Origin: Biostraticola tofi
Lineage (GTDB): Bacteria; Pseudomonadota; Gammaproteobacteria; Enterobacterales; Enterobacteriaceae
Length of the DNA: 64,000 nucleotides
Assembly: GCF_004343195.1 (NCBI RefSeq)
Contig: NZ_SMCR01000006.1
Location: 124,001-188,000, forward strand
Reading direction: 5' to 3'
Shown here: piece by piece, positions 1 through 9,079 of the stretch
Layout: every line of letters begins with the position of its first letter
How positions within the stretch are numbered: position 1 is the first letter of the stretch
The notes under the pieces: model-generated
The model's input: only the letters and a program-made list of their open reading frames with translations
Told to the model about the DNA's origin: nothing
Database searches by the model: none
Translations under genes and position numbers: made by a program

Positions 1-13
1 AGGAAACCAATGC

Positions 14-934
14 ATGAAAGACATCAGTGAAAGTCAGGCGCGTCTGAAAGGTATTTTTAATATTACCGTGACACCGTTTACCCGCGCCGGCGAATTCGAT
101 TATGCCGGTCTGGCCCGAAATATCGAGCGGGTGATCGGACTGGGTTATGACGGCATTCTGATTGGCGGCACCTATGGTGAATTCCCGGCGATGACCGCCA
201 CAGAACGCGCTCAGATGTTTCGCCAGGTAATGGAGGTGGTCGGCGATCGCGTGCCGGTGATGCTGTGCAGCGCCGGCTCCGATGCCCGCGTGGTCAGGGA
301 ACTGACTGAGCTGGCCGGTTCGCTCGGCGGATTGCCGATGGTGACGCCGCCGTTTGTATCGGAAGTGACCGATGCGCAGATTGTCAGTTTCTTCAGGCAG
401 ATGGCCCCGCTGTCCCGCACCGGTATCCTGGTCTATAACGCCCCGGGCATCGGTATTACCCTGCCGCCGGTGGTGCTGGAACAGCTGGCCGATATTCCCG
501 GTGTGGTCGGCATAAAACAGGGCGATCTGAACCCGACCGCCATCGATCAGCTAGCCCATCGCCTGGGCGGTCGGCTGCGTTTGTTCTGCGCCTCTGACCT
601 GGCGTTCCTTGGGCCGATGATGTGCGGCTTTGATGGGATCAGCACCACTAACAGCGGCGCCCTGCCCGAGCTGATTCTGGCCACTTATCGGGCGCTGGAA
701 CAGGGTGATGCGGCCACCGCCCGCGATTTGCACCGGCTGTGGTATCCCTACCGGGCGCTGGCTCGCCGACTGGGGCAACCGCAGTTAGTCAAGGCGGCAA
801 TGAACCTGCGCGGCTTTGACGGGCAGCATGTCCGGCCACCGCTGAGTGATCTGAATGCAGAAGAGGTGTCGCTGATTGAAGCCGAGCTGCACCGTTTGGC
901 AAGCGACAAACGCAGCGGAGTAACGCTTGCCTGA
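14..934 (+). CDS. DapA/NanA-superfamily class I aldolase (not canonical DapA)
   Basis: A 306-residue TIM-barrel Schiff-base aldolase of the dihydrodipicolinate synthase/N-acetylneuraminate lyase family, expected in the cytoplasm. The family signatures are visible: GGTYGE at residues 51-56, the catalytic tyrosine in YNAPG at 141 and the Schiff-base lysine in GIKQG at 168. Two points argue against true DapA: the second threonine of the usual GTTGE loop is tyrosine, and the arginine that normally follows the YNxP motif to bind the substrate carboxylate is missing (YNAPGIGITL). The substrate is therefore unknown, probably pyruvate plus an aldehyde, or the reverse cleavage. An AGGA lies nine bases before the ATG. 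The upstream context is outside the window. The gene ends in a strong hairpin shared with the convergent amidotransferase gene. Confidence 0.85.
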   Translation: MKDISESQARLKGIFNITVTPFTRAGEFDYAGLARNIERVIGLGYDGILIGGTYGEFPAMTATERAQMFRQVMEVVGDRVPVMLCSAGSDARVVRELTELAGSLGGLPMVTPPFVSEVTDAQIVSFFRQMAPLSRTGILVYNAPGIGITLPPVVLEQLADIPGVVGIKQGDLNPTAIDQLAHRLGGRLRLFCASDLAFLGPMMCGFDGISTTNSGALPELILATYRALEQGDAATARDLHRLWYPYRALARRLGQPQLVKAAMNLRGFDGQHVRPPLSDLNAEEVSLIEAELHRLASDKRSGVTLA

Positions 935-949
935 CAAACGGCCGGCTCA

Positions 950-990
950 TGACAAACCGGCTGTTGCTTATTTGCAACGCCGGTTTGTCA
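950..990. terminator. Bidirectional hairpin between convergent genes
   Basis: A 12-bp arm (TGACAAACCGGC, 950-961) pairs with GCCGGTTTGTCA (979-990). After a one-base bulge, GTTGC pairs with GCAAC, closing a TTATTT loop. It sits between two convergent stop codons and probably ends transcription from both sides. There is no clear T-run, so the exact mechanism is uncertain. Confidence 0.7.
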
Positions 991-1009
991 GCGGCCAGTC
1001 GGCGTTGAA

Positions 1010-2230
1010 TCACCCCCGTCCTGCTGCTGGCTGGCGGTAGTCCTGGGCTGCACTGATCAGCGCCAGCAACAACGGATGGGCCTTGCCACTGGCCGAAGAG
1101 AGTTCCGGGTGTCCCTGAGCACCCATATAAAACCGGTGAGACTGACATTCGATTATATCGGCAATGGTGCCGCTGGTATCGGTGCCGCTAATGATCAGGC
1201 CATGCTGGCCCAGCCCCTCCTTAAGCGACGGCGCAAGCTGATAGCGATGATTATAACGCAGCGTGCAGCGGGGTCCCATTAGCCTGGCGGCCAGCGTGCC
1301 TGGCCGGGTCAGCATCAGGTCGTCGCCCAGGCGATGGTGCGGATGGCCTGGCGTTTCGGCCAGTGGCACAAAGGTTTTTATCGCCGCCAGCGGGTCGGAT
1401 TCGGCCAAATTGGCCTGGGTGGAACCCAGCATTCGCTGACACAGGGCAGTGGTCATGGTTTGCATGCCCAGGCACAGGCCAAGGGTCGGGATATTGTGGC
1501 GCAGGCCATAGCGGGCGGCGCTTATCTGGCCGCGCACATTTTCCATTGCCGCACCGCCCGGCAGCAACAGGCCATCAACGCCGGCCAGCTGTGCCTCAGC
1601 CTGTTGCTCAAGCGCCAGAGGATCGGCAAATACCACCTCAACCGGGATTGCCAGCTGGTCAGAGGCATCCCCCAACGCGGCCAGGGTCGCCGGATAGGCA
1701 GAGAACTGATGGTCTCTGGCACCTATCAGCGCAATGCGCAGCGGCAACCCGGCAGGCACTGATTCCGGGGTATTGATCCAGCGCCCGAACCGGTCCCGTC
1801 GCCAGTAGCCCAGTGAAACGTCAGTCTGCTGACCGCGGCTAAAGGCCAATCCTTGGCGGGTATCCCTGATGGTCAGCAGTTGGTAATCAATCCGCTGTGC
1901 CTTGGCCATTGAGATAAGCTGGTCAAGGGTGTTACCGGAATGGGCTGCCAGCACGACGACCCGAAAACCGGTAGCCGCATCGGCCAGCAGGGTCTTCAGG
2001 CCGGTGGCCTGACCCGCGGAACCGCCCAGCAGACGCTCGGCCCACAGTAGGCCGCTACCGGTCAACTTACCTTCACCGATCACATGCTGACAGGCATCAG
2101 CATAAGCGGAGTGACGCCAGTCAACCTCCAAATGTACCAGCGGTATTGCAAGCCTGGCGGCGAGGATAGCGGCCATTGCCCCATAGCGGGCCGGTTCAGT
2201 TGCATCGTCTTTAACAAATATAAGTGCCAT
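1010..2230 (-). CDS. Class I glutamine amidotransferase, CTP-synthase-like, with an unassigned N-terminal half
   Basis: A 406-residue protein. From about residue 164 (LRIALIG) to the end it resembles the glutamine amidotransferase domain of CTP synthase and the stand-alone CTP-synthase C-terminal-related proteins: oxyanion segment LLLPGGAA at 221-228, nucleophile Cys253 in GLCLGMQ, the CTP-synthase-like RYNHRY at 325-330, and the His374/Glu376 pair in GHPE. The catalytic triad looks intact, so ammonia release from glutamine is likely. Residues 1-160 do not resemble the ATP-dependent synthetase domain of CTP synthase, and I do not recognise them; the segment AAHSGNTLDQLI near 95-106 may be a nucleotide or sugar-binding loop. 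The ATG has a GGA about eight bases upstream. It is divergent from the aminotransferase that follows and could work with it, but the acceptor substrate is unknown. Confidence 0.75.
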   Translation of the reverse strand: MALIFVKDDATEPARYGAMAAILAARLAIPLVHLEVDWRHSAYADACQHVIGEGKLTGSGLLWAERLLGGSAGQATGLKTLLADAATGFRVVVLAAHSGNTLDQLISMAKAQRIDYQLLTIRDTRQGLAFSRGQQTDVSLGYWRRDRFGRWINTPESVPAGLPLRIALIGARDHQFSAYPATLAALGDASDQLAIPVEVVFADPLALEQQAEAQLAGVDGLLLPGGAAMENVRGQISAARYGLRHNIPTLGLCLGMQTMTTALCQRMLGSTQANLAESDPLAAIKTFVPLAETPGHPHHRLGDDLMLTRPGTLAARLMGPRCTLRYNHRYQLAPSLKEGLGQHGLIISGTDTSGTIADIIECQSHRFYMGAQGHPELSSASGKAHPLLLALISAAQDYRQPAAGRG

Positions 2231-2410
2231 AAATCAGTCCACATCAGTCACACAGCAACGGTGCCCGCCAGCCCGGTTGCCCTGGCGATCGGTGGCCAGA
2301 CCAGGCAACTGTTCAAGAAACTGTGGGCATTTAGGCTAAAGTCATGCTAGCTTAAATTGGTTTTAATGAATCACATAATACAATTTAATATTTATCTCAT
2401 TGGGGGAACC

Positions 2411-3619
2411 ATGTCTGCTGAATTTCTGGCGCCGCGCTTACGGCGTGTACGCCCCTCGCCTACCGCGGCGATCTCTGATCAGGTTCGCGCCCTTGCTCAA
2501 CAAGGTGTTGACATTATCAATCTGGGTGAAGGCGAACTGGATTTCGATACGCCCGGCCATATCAAGCAGGCGGGCATAGAGGCAATTGTACGGGGTGACA
2601 CAAAATACACTGCCGTCTCCGGCAGTGCTGAGTTGAAAACGGCAATTATCACTAAATTTGAGCGGGAAAACGGCATCCGTTACCAAGCCAATGAAGTTAT
2701 CGCCGGCACTGGAGCCAAGCAACTGATTTTTAATGCCCTGCTGGCCACGGTACGCCTTGGAGATGAAGTGCTGGTGCCGGCGCCTTACTGGGTCTCCTAC
2801 CCAGATATGGTGGCCCTGGCTGAAGGTGAAGCCCGCTTCATTCCTTGTGCCGAGTCCAATGGCTGGAAACTGCAGGCTACCGATCTGGCCGCCGCCATTA
2901 CTCCGGCCACGCGTTGGCTGATGCTCAATTCCCCTAATAATCCTACCGGTGCAGTCTACAGCCCGGAAGACTTGTATGCGCTAGGCCAGGTGCTGCTTGA
3001 ACATCCCCAGGTTCTGATCCTGGCAGACGATATTTATGAGCAAATCTGCCATCCACCGTCACAATTCGCCTCGCTGGCCAGCATCGAACCCCGGCTTAAG
3101 CAGCGGATTTTGACGGTAAACGGGGTCTCTAAAGGCTATTCAATGACCGGTTGGCGACTGGGCTACGCCGGCGGGCCTTCCTGGCTAATCAACGCCATGC
3201 AGATCCTCCAGTCCCAGAGTACCTCAAACCCCAGTTCGATTTCTCAAGCCGCTGCCATCGCCGCTCTTGAGCAGCCGGCAGACTTCATGAACGGCTGGCT
3301 GGAAACGCTGCAACGCCGACGAAAAACGGTAATGTCATGTATCGAAGCAATAGATGGACTGAGTGCCGACCTGCCGCCGGGGGCTTTTTATGTTTTCGCC
3401 AACTGCAGCGGTTTGCTGGGGAAAAAGACCCCCGCCGGTGAAACACTTACCCGTGATAACGAGGTGGCGGCCTATCTGTTGCAGGCCGCCCATGTGGCCA
3501 CTCTGCAGGGTTCAGCCTTTGGCGCGTCACCCTATCTGCGCATCGCCTATGCCATCGACGATGCCAGACTGAAACTGGCATGCGAACGCATCAGTCGCGC
3601 CTGCAGAGAGCTGCGCTAG
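2411..3619 (+). CDS. Class I PLP-dependent aminotransferase (aspartate aminotransferase-like)
   Basis: A 402-residue fold-type I aminotransferase. Visible signatures are NLGEGELDFDTP near the N-terminus, NSPNNPTGAVY (the PLP-contacting Asn-Pro segment), LADDIYE (the aspartate that binds the pyridine nitrogen), SKGYSMTGWRLGYAGG with the PLP lysine, and a C-terminal LRIAYA arginine that normally binds the substrate alpha-carboxylate. The layout matches the prokaryotic aspartate/prephenate aminotransferase subgroup, so an amino acid to 2-oxoacid transamination in the cytoplasm is expected; substrate choice cannot be read from sequence. I chose the ATG at 2411, which follows a purine-rich GGGGGAACC, over an in-frame ATG 54 bases upstream that adds residues unlike the family. 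Its last codons and stop are repeated 38 bp downstream. Confidence 0.85.
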   Translation: MSAEFLAPRLRRVRPSPTAAISDQVRALAQQGVDIINLGEGELDFDTPGHIKQAGIEAIVRGDTKYTAVSGSAELKTAIITKFERENGIRYQANEVIAGTGAKQLIFNALLATVRLGDEVLVPAPYWVSYPDMVALAEGEARFIPCAESNGWKLQATDLAAAITPATRWLMLNSPNNPTGAVYSPEDLYALGQVLLEHPQVLILADDIYEQICHPPSQFASLASIEPRLKQRILTVNGVSKGYSMTGWRLGYAGGPSWLINAMQILQSQSTSNPSSISQAAAIAALEQPADFMNGWLETLQRRRKTVMSCIEAIDGLSADLPPGAFYVFANCSGLLGKKTPAGETLTRDNEVAAYLLQAAHVATLQGSAFGASPYLRIAYAIDDARLKLACERISRACRELR

Positions 3620-3658
3620 CCGGCCGGTAATAGCGCATACACCGGGAGCTGCGCTAGC
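3608..3658. repeat. Duplicated 3' end of the aminotransferase gene
   Basis: GAGCTGCGCTAGC occurs at 3608-3620, where it holds the last codons and TAG stop of the aminotransferase, and again at 3646-3658. It is a short example of the stop-codon-spanning duplications seen after several genes in this window. Confidence 0.6.
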
Positions 3659-3717
3659 CCGCCCCAGCTTCGCCCGTTTATCTGGCATTGCGCTGACCGG
3701 CCGGTAGATCCCGCCGG

Positions 3718-5232
3718 TCAGCAGATATCAATCAGCAACATGTTCCACGACAGCGGCGGCAACACCACATCATGATGGTTGCCCGGCTCAGCCTGCAGCG
3801 ACAGCGTCCGGGGACTGACATTATCGGGTTGGTCAAACGTGTTGCGCGCATTCAGGTCCTGGTGCTGCAGCAGCACCTGGGTGCGAGGCCGAGTGACGCC
3901 GAAGCCCTGCAAATCCAGCGCCAACGTAACCTGCTGACTGAAATCACAGTTAAGGGCAAACAAGACGATCTGTTGCCGTTCCTCATTGTAGACCAGTGCC
4001 GACTGCACCAGCCTGGCGTCGCCGTAGCGGGTCTCAAAGGTCGGGCAACGGGAGAAGCTCCTCAGGGCATATCCTTGTCCATACGTTGCCACCATTTGAA
4101 AAGGCCAGAAAATAGTTTGCCTGATTACATCGCCGCCGGGCTGGGTAAAAATCGGCGCTATCACGTTAACCAGCTGAGCCAGGCTGGCCATTTTGACCCG
4201 ATCGGCATGGTTTACCAACGTACAGAGCAGGCCGCCGATGACCAACGCATCCAGGAAACTATAATGGTCTTCCAGCAGCGGGGGCGCTGGCTGAAACCGC
4301 TTGGCCTTATCCTTGAACACCGCATCCCAGGGATCAGTCTTGAGATACCAGACATTCCATTCATCAAAGGAAATCATCACTTCGCGGTCGGACCGGGTTT
4401 TGGCTTTGGCATAGTTAATGGTGCTGGTGATCGTCTCGATAAAGTTGTCCATATTCAAAAACGAGGCCAAAAAATCTTTCGGGTTACCCTCGTTCTCGTA
4501 ATACTGATGGCAGGAAATATAATCGATATGCTCGTATAGCCCCTCCAGCACAATGCGATCCCATTCAGGGAAGGTCGGCATGGCCGAATGGGAACTCCCA
4601 CAGGCGACAAGGGAAATTTCCGGGTCTATCCAGCGCATGATTTTTGCCGTTTCCCGGGCCTTCTTCATGTAGTCCTCAGCGCTGAGCTGCCCGGTCTGCC
4701 ATGGGCCGTCCATTTCATTTCCCAGACACCACAGTTTGAAATCGTAAGGTGCTGCACGTCCGTGAGCCGCCCGTAAATCACTCAACGCCGTACCGGACGG
4801 ATGATTGCAGTACTCCAGAAAATAACCGGCTTCCTGGGGGGTACCGGTGCCCAGATTGACGGCAATCATCGGCGTAACCCCGGCCTTTTGGCTCCAGTTG
4901 GCAAATTCATCAATACCAAACTGGTTAGTTTCTTTGCTTATCCAGGCATAATCCAGCCGCACCGGGCGCGATTCTTTCGGCCCGATGCCGTCGCGCCAGT
5001 TAAAGCCGGACACGAAATTGCCGCCGGGGTAGCGTACGGTGGTGACGCCGATGTCCTTCACCAGCTCAAGCACATCCTGGCGAAACCCCTGCTCGTCGGC
5101 CTCTGGATGCCCTGGCTCATAAATGCCGGTATACACCGCCCTGCCCAGATGTTCGACAAACGAGCCGTAAAGGCGGGGATCAATCCTGGCGATACGGCTG
5201 TCGGCATGTACCGTATAGGTTATTCGTGGCAT
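3718..5232 (-). CDS. abfA: GH51 alpha-L-arabinofuranosidase, intracellular
   Basis: A 504-residue retaining exo-alpha-L-arabinofuranosidase of family GH51, which removes terminal arabinofuranose from arabino-oligosaccharides. There is no signal peptide, so it acts on imported substrates. The catalytic acid/base is Glu173 in WCLGNEMDGPW and the nucleophile Glu291 in ISFDEWNVWY; HLGRAVYTGIYE and YPGGNFVSGFNW are also typical. Length matches the bacterial cytosolic enzymes of about 500 residues. The ATG has GGGAG eight bases upstream. It lies 36 bp behind the GPH-family sugar symporter, forming a two-gene uptake-and-cleavage operon. Confidence 0.93.
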   Translation of the reverse strand: MPRITYTVHADSRIARIDPRLYGSFVEHLGRAVYTGIYEPGHPEADEQGFRQDVLELVKDIGVTTVRYPGGNFVSGFNWRDGIGPKESRPVRLDYAWISKETNQFGIDEFANWSQKAGVTPMIAVNLGTGTPQEAGYFLEYCNHPSGTALSDLRAAHGRAAPYDFKLWCLGNEMDGPWQTGQLSAEDYMKKARETAKIMRWIDPEISLVACGSSHSAMPTFPEWDRIVLEGLYEHIDYISCHQYYENEGNPKDFLASFLNMDNFIETITSTINYAKAKTRSDREVMISFDEWNVWYLKTDPWDAVFKDKAKRFQPAPPLLEDHYSFLDALVIGGLLCTLVNHADRVKMASLAQLVNVIAPIFTQPGGDVIRQTIFWPFQMVATYGQGYALRSFSRCPTFETRYGDARLVQSALVYNEERQQIVLFALNCDFSQQVTLALDLQGFGVTRPRTQVLLQHQDLNARNTFDQPDNVSPRTLSLQAEPGNHHDVVLPPLSWNMLLIDIC

Positions 5233-5268
5233 AACATATTCTCCCTTATTTCGGTAAACTCAGGTCCG

Positions 5269-6669
5269 CTATCGCTCATCGCGCTTGACGGACTTCTCCC
5301 GCGCCAGCAGCGCCAACTGAATTTCGCGCATGGTATGGCGGTCCAGCCGGTAAAATCTAAACAGCAGCGCCGAGGCCAGATAACCGATGGCCGGCACCAG
5401 GCTGACCAGAAACAGTATCCCGCTCAGGGCCTGTGCCGGCTGGGCGGGGTTATCCGGGATATAGTCGGTGAGCGATAACGTGATCGCGATAAACGCACCG
5501 CAGAAGGCCAGGCTCAGTTTGAGGGCAAACAGATTTCCCGACGCGCAAATACCGGACATGCGTTTTCCCAGTTTCCACTCGCCATAATCATCTACGTCGC
5601 CAATAAAAGACCATAATATAGGGGTAGTGATCTGGTGGATGATATTTAGTACCACATAAAATACCAGCATCAACGTCAGGTTTAGCGGATCTATCAGATA
5701 AAAACCTAAGGACATGAATACCAGTACCAGTTTAATACCGATATAGACTCTCACCTTACACCAGCGAGTAGTGAAATATTTAGTCAGCATTGATCCGAGA
5801 ATGGTGGCCGCCACACCAACACTCATAAATAAAGTGATCCAGGTCGTATTCAGCTGCATGACATATTTTGCAAAAAATATGATTGCTCCGCCGCGAATAA
5901 AGCTCGGTACACAATCCAAAAACATGCCGGCAGCGCAGATAACCCATTGGTCATTTTTTAGAATCGAGATAAAGCTACGAAAAATCCCTTCCTCATTTTC
6001 TTGCAGCGCTTTGACGCGTTCCCGGGTGGTATAGAAACAGGTCAGGAACATCGCCAGTCCCATCAGCGCAAACAGGGTCATCGCCCAGAAAAATCCCATC
6101 TGGCGATTACCGCTGCCGAGGAATTCCACCAGCGGCAGCAGGGTCAGCGAACAAAACAGAATGGCGACGCCCGCCATGGCAAAGCGGTATTGCTGACATG
6201 AAACCCGTTCCTCAGGGTTGGACGTTATCACTCCGCCCAGCGAGCAGTAGGGAATATTGACGATGGTATAGATGCCGGACAGAATAAAATAGGCGGCAAA
6301 GGCATAGAAAATCTTGAAGCGCTCGCTGGCCTCGGGGGTATAGAACATCATCATGCAGCTGATAACAAACGGCACGGCTCCCCAGAGCAGATAAGGCCTG
6401 AATCGTCCCCAGCGGCTGCGGGTCCGATCGGCAACTGCGCCCATAAAGGGGTCGGCTACCGCATCAAAGACGCGGACAAAGAGCAGCAGAGAGGCAATTA
6501 ACGCCGGATCCAGGCGATATATATCAGTATAAAAATAGGTAAGAAACATGGTTATCGGGCCCCAAATCATGTTGCAGGCCGCATCACCAAATCCAAATCC
6601 CATTTTTTCTTTAATCGATAGGCGTTCTAAGCGGGTAGTATCTTTATTAAAGAGTTCTTCAGTAATCAT
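5269..6669 (-). CDS. GPH-family glycoside:cation symporter (YicJ/XylP-like MFS)
   Basis: A 466-residue inner-membrane carrier with about twelve hydrophobic segments. It belongs to the glycoside-pentoside-hexuronide family (relatives include MelB, XylP and YicJ). Recognisable family segments are GFGDAACNMIW near residue 25, DPFMGAVADRT and the basic loop RSRWGRFRPYLLWG, and the central IPYCSLGGV. It most likely imports arabinosides for the GH51 enzyme encoded just downstream. The ATG at 6669 has AAGGA seven bases upstream and is preferred to an ATG five codons earlier. No regulator gene is adjacent. Confidence 0.88.
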   Translation of the reverse strand: MITEELFNKDTTRLERLSIKEKMGFGFGDAACNMIWGPITMFLTYFYTDIYRLDPALIASLLLFVRVFDAVADPFMGAVADRTRSRWGRFRPYLLWGAVPFVISCMMMFYTPEASERFKIFYAFAAYFILSGIYTIVNIPYCSLGGVITSNPEERVSCQQYRFAMAGVAILFCSLTLLPLVEFLGSGNRQMGFFWAMTLFALMGLAMFLTCFYTTRERVKALQENEEGIFRSFISILKNDQWVICAAGMFLDCVPSFIRGGAIIFFAKYVMQLNTTWITLFMSVGVAATILGSMLTKYFTTRWCKVRVYIGIKLVLVFMSLGFYLIDPLNLTLMLVFYVVLNIIHQITTPILWSFIGDVDDYGEWKLGKRMSGICASGNLFALKLSLAFCGAFIAITLSLTDYIPDNPAQPAQALSGILFLVSLVPAIGYLASALLFRFYRLDRHTMREIQLALLAREKSVKRDER

Positions 6670-7111
6670 GATAAGTCCTTCCAAACCAACCCGTACCGTT
6701 GATGGGAAACAGCAGCGGGATATTCTGGCTGTGCTATCAGCAATTGGCGATGAATAGCCAGCCTTATCCCTGGATAATATTCTTCACTCATCAGTATCAC
6801 AGGATAGGGAGTCCCCAAGCAGGAAATATGAATTCTCTGTCTAGGTTTACGACAATATTAACATTCATTTATTGTAAGAATAATCGTCCATATATCCGGC
6901 CAGATATTGCATAACGTTGAACGGCTATTTTCTTTATGCTGCCAATAGTTCTGCCTGGCTGTCGGTGAGGATCCAATCTTGACGGTGGTAATGCTAAGCG
7001 CCGACCAATGTTTAACGCTGTCCATGTTAGGCGGCGTGGGAAACCAGGCCCTGCCCAGTGGGCGGACAGCGGCACTGGCGCTTTATCAGCACCGCGATAA
7101 GTGAGGCGACA
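6670..7111. other. 442-bp spacer with the arabinoside operon leader
   Basis: No convincing gene. It contains the upstream region of the GPH-GH51 operon and the 3' side of the quinone oxidoreductase gene. The stretch around 6840-6905 is AT-rich and is the likeliest place for the operon promoter. A 68-codon minus-strand frame at 6869-7075 has no ribosome binding site or family resemblance. Confidence 0.5.
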
Positions 7112-8065
7112 TTATGGCAGCAGCAGCACTTTGCCGCTGAAGTCGCGGCTTTCCAGTAACTGATGCGCCGCCGCTCCGTCTGCCAGGCTAAAAGGGCTTA
7201 ACGGCGGCAGTGAAATCTGACCGGTAGCCAACGCGCTGAATAGCCGGTCAGCCCGTTGCTGACGCTGTTGACGGCTGCTCAGATAAGTCCAGAGATCGCC
7301 ACCGATCACCCCTTTGGAATCAGCCAGCAGGGATGCCGGGCTGAGCGGCGGTATCTCACCGCCGGCCATACCGAACAGGACGACCCGGCCTGCCGGGCTC
7401 AGCGCCGACAGGCTGTGATCCAGTGTGGACCCCAGCGAATCGAACACCACCGCCACGCCACCTTCCCGGTGAAGCTGTACAGCCCAATCCTGGTAAGCCA
7501 GCACCTGACTGGCCCCCAGATTCAAGGCGATATCGCGTTTAGCCCTGGTTGAGGCAACGGCGTATACCCGCGCCTGCCGGGCAACCAGCAGCCCGGTCAG
7601 TAACCGACCGACGCCGCCGGCGGCGGCCAGTACCGCGACTTTATCGCCCGGTTTAATCGTTACCAGATCATTGACCAGATAATCGGCCGTCAGTCCCTGC
7701 AGTAAAATGGCCGCCGCCTGAACATCGCTGAGATTTTTCGGTAACCGGATGGCATGGCTAACGGGCACCTGTAGCTGGCTGGCGTGGGCGAAGGGCACAT
7801 CAGCAAAGCCCACTCTGTCGCCGGCCCGCCATTCAGTCACCCCTTCCCCGACGGCTATCACTTCGCCGGCGCCCTCGTAGCCGCCGATATGGGGTGCGGT
7901 CCCGGCCAAAGAATAACGGCCCTGTCGACGGTAAATATCGGCGAAGTTCAGACCGGCGGCGCTCACCGAGACCAGCAGGCAACCTGGCGAAGCCGTCATA
8001 TCCGGCAATTGACGATAGGCTAAAACCTCGGTACCGCCGAAGCGGGAAAATGTAAGTGCATACAT
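7112..8065 (-). CDS. NADPH:quinone oxidoreductase-type zinc-less alcohol dehydrogenase
   Basis: A 317-residue medium-chain dehydrogenase/reductase of the quinone oxidoreductase (QOR) subgroup. It has the N-terminal GroES-like half with NFADIYRRQGRY (the usual NfiDxyxRxGxY signature of QOR), then the Rossmann half with the nucleotide loop AAAGGVGRLL. No zinc-ligand cysteines are present. Expected activity is NADPH-dependent reduction of quinones or reactive carbonyls in the cytoplasm. The start at 8065 (MYALTFSRFGG) has GGAG six bases upstream and is preferred to an ATG 16 codons earlier. It is divergent from a LysR regulator 107 bp away, which likely controls it. Confidence 0.88.
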   Translation of the reverse strand: MYALTFSRFGGTEVLAYRQLPDMTASPGCLLVSVSAAGLNFADIYRRQGRYSLAGTAPHIGGYEGAGEVIAVGEGVTEWRAGDRVGFADVPFAHASQLQVPVSHAIRLPKNLSDVQAAAILLQGLTADYLVNDLVTIKPGDKVAVLAAAGGVGRLLTGLLVARQARVYAVASTRAKRDIALNLGASQVLAYQDWAVQLHREGGVAVVFDSLGSTLDHSLSALSPAGRVVLFGMAGGEIPPLSPASLLADSKGVIGGDLWTYLSSRQQRQQRADRLFSALATGQISLPPLSPFSLADGAAAHQLLESRDFSGKVLLLP

Positions 8066-8172
8066 ACTGCTCTCCGTAATTACATCCTGATAGTGGTTAT
8101 TATTAGTATGCATCGGCGAATATAGCGGAAAAAGGCGCTATAGTGGCACACAGAAAACACCAGGGGTTTATA

Positions 8173-9075
8173 ATGGATAAGTTGCTCAGTATGAAGGTGT
8201 TCGTCAGTGCGATTGATCTGGGCAGTTTTACCGCCGCCGCCGCGGCCAATGACATGTCCCCTACCATGGTCGGCAAGCATATCCGCTATCTGGAGCAGCA
8301 GTTGGAAACGGCATTGATTCATCGGACCACGCGTCGCCAAGGACCGACCGAAGCCGGTAAAGAGTACTATGCCCGCTGCCGTGAGATCCTCGCCAGCCTG
8401 CTGGAAGCCGAGTTGATCAGCAAACGGCTGAACCGGGGTCCAGTGGGTGAGATTCGTCTCAGCGCCCCGGTCGCCTTCGGCAATCGGCTATTGACCCCGT
8501 TGATCGCGGCATTTTTGCAGCACCATCCTTACATCAACATTGAGGCGGTACTGACCGATCGCAAAGTGGATGTGGTGGCTGAACAGTTTCAACTGGCATT
8601 TCGCATTGGCGCTATCCTCGACGAAGGACTGATAGCGCACCCGCTGCCGGACTATCGCATGGTCCTGGCCGCCGCCCCGGGGTATCTGGCACGCCATGGC
8701 GTGCCGAAGCATCCGCGGGATCTGTCCCGGCATAATTGCTTCAGCTTCAGCCAGTGGCGGCATAATGCCCGCTGGCGGCTGCTGGGCCCCGATGGAGAAC
8801 ATGAAATCGCCCTGTCGCCACGGTTGCGCATTGATTCTGGCGAAGCGATAAGGCAGGCGGCATTGGCCGGCTTCGGCATTGCCTTGCAGTCTGATGTGGT
8901 GCTGCAAGACGATCTGCAGTCCGGTGCGCTGGTCAGGGTATTGCCTGACTATGCGCCGCCCGCCCGGCCAATGTGGCTGCTGCGCCTGCCCGCACATCCG
9001 GTTTCGGTCAAAATCGACGCCTTTAGCACTTTTGTGATTGAAACGCTGCACCGCCGGCAAGCCACACCCTGTTGA
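8173..9075 (+). CDS. LysR-type transcriptional regulator
   Basis: A 300-residue LysR regulator. Residues 1-60 form the winged helix-turn-helix (DLGSFTAAAAANDMSPTMVG, IRYLEQQLETALIHRTTRR) and the rest a periplasmic-binding-protein-like effector domain containing the usual RLSAPVAFGNRLL linker segment. The subgroup resembles regulators placed next to QOR-type oxidoreductases, and it is divergent from such a gene here, so it probably senses a quinone or electrophile; that is inference. The ATG at 8173 follows AGGGG; an upstream ATG at 8143 would add ten residues without family support. The gene's 3' end is the apparent seed of the 35-bp repeats downstream. Confidence 0.9.
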   Translation: MDKLLSMKVFVSAIDLGSFTAAAAANDMSPTMVGKHIRYLEQQLETALIHRTTRRQGPTEAGKEYYARCREILASLLEAELISKRLNRGPVGEIRLSAPVAFGNRLLTPLIAAFLQHHPYINIEAVLTDRKVDVVAEQFQLAFRIGAILDEGLIAHPLPDYRMVLAAAPGYLARHGVPKHPRDLSRHNCFSFSQWRHNARWRLLGPDGEHEIALSPRLRIDSGEAIRQAALAGFGIALQSDVVLQDDLQSGALVRVLPDYAPPARPMWLLRLPAHPVSVKIDAFSTFVIETLHRRQATPC

Positions 9076-9079
9076 ACTG

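Noticed and set aside
3772-4539. 255-codon plus-strand frame opposite the arabinofuranosidase gene
   Set aside because: Antisense to a clear GH51 enzyme; no start signal or domain.
6869-7075. 68-codon minus-strand frame between the GPH and quinone oxidoreductase genes
   Set aside because: No ribosome binding site and no recognisable features; more likely spacer DNA.
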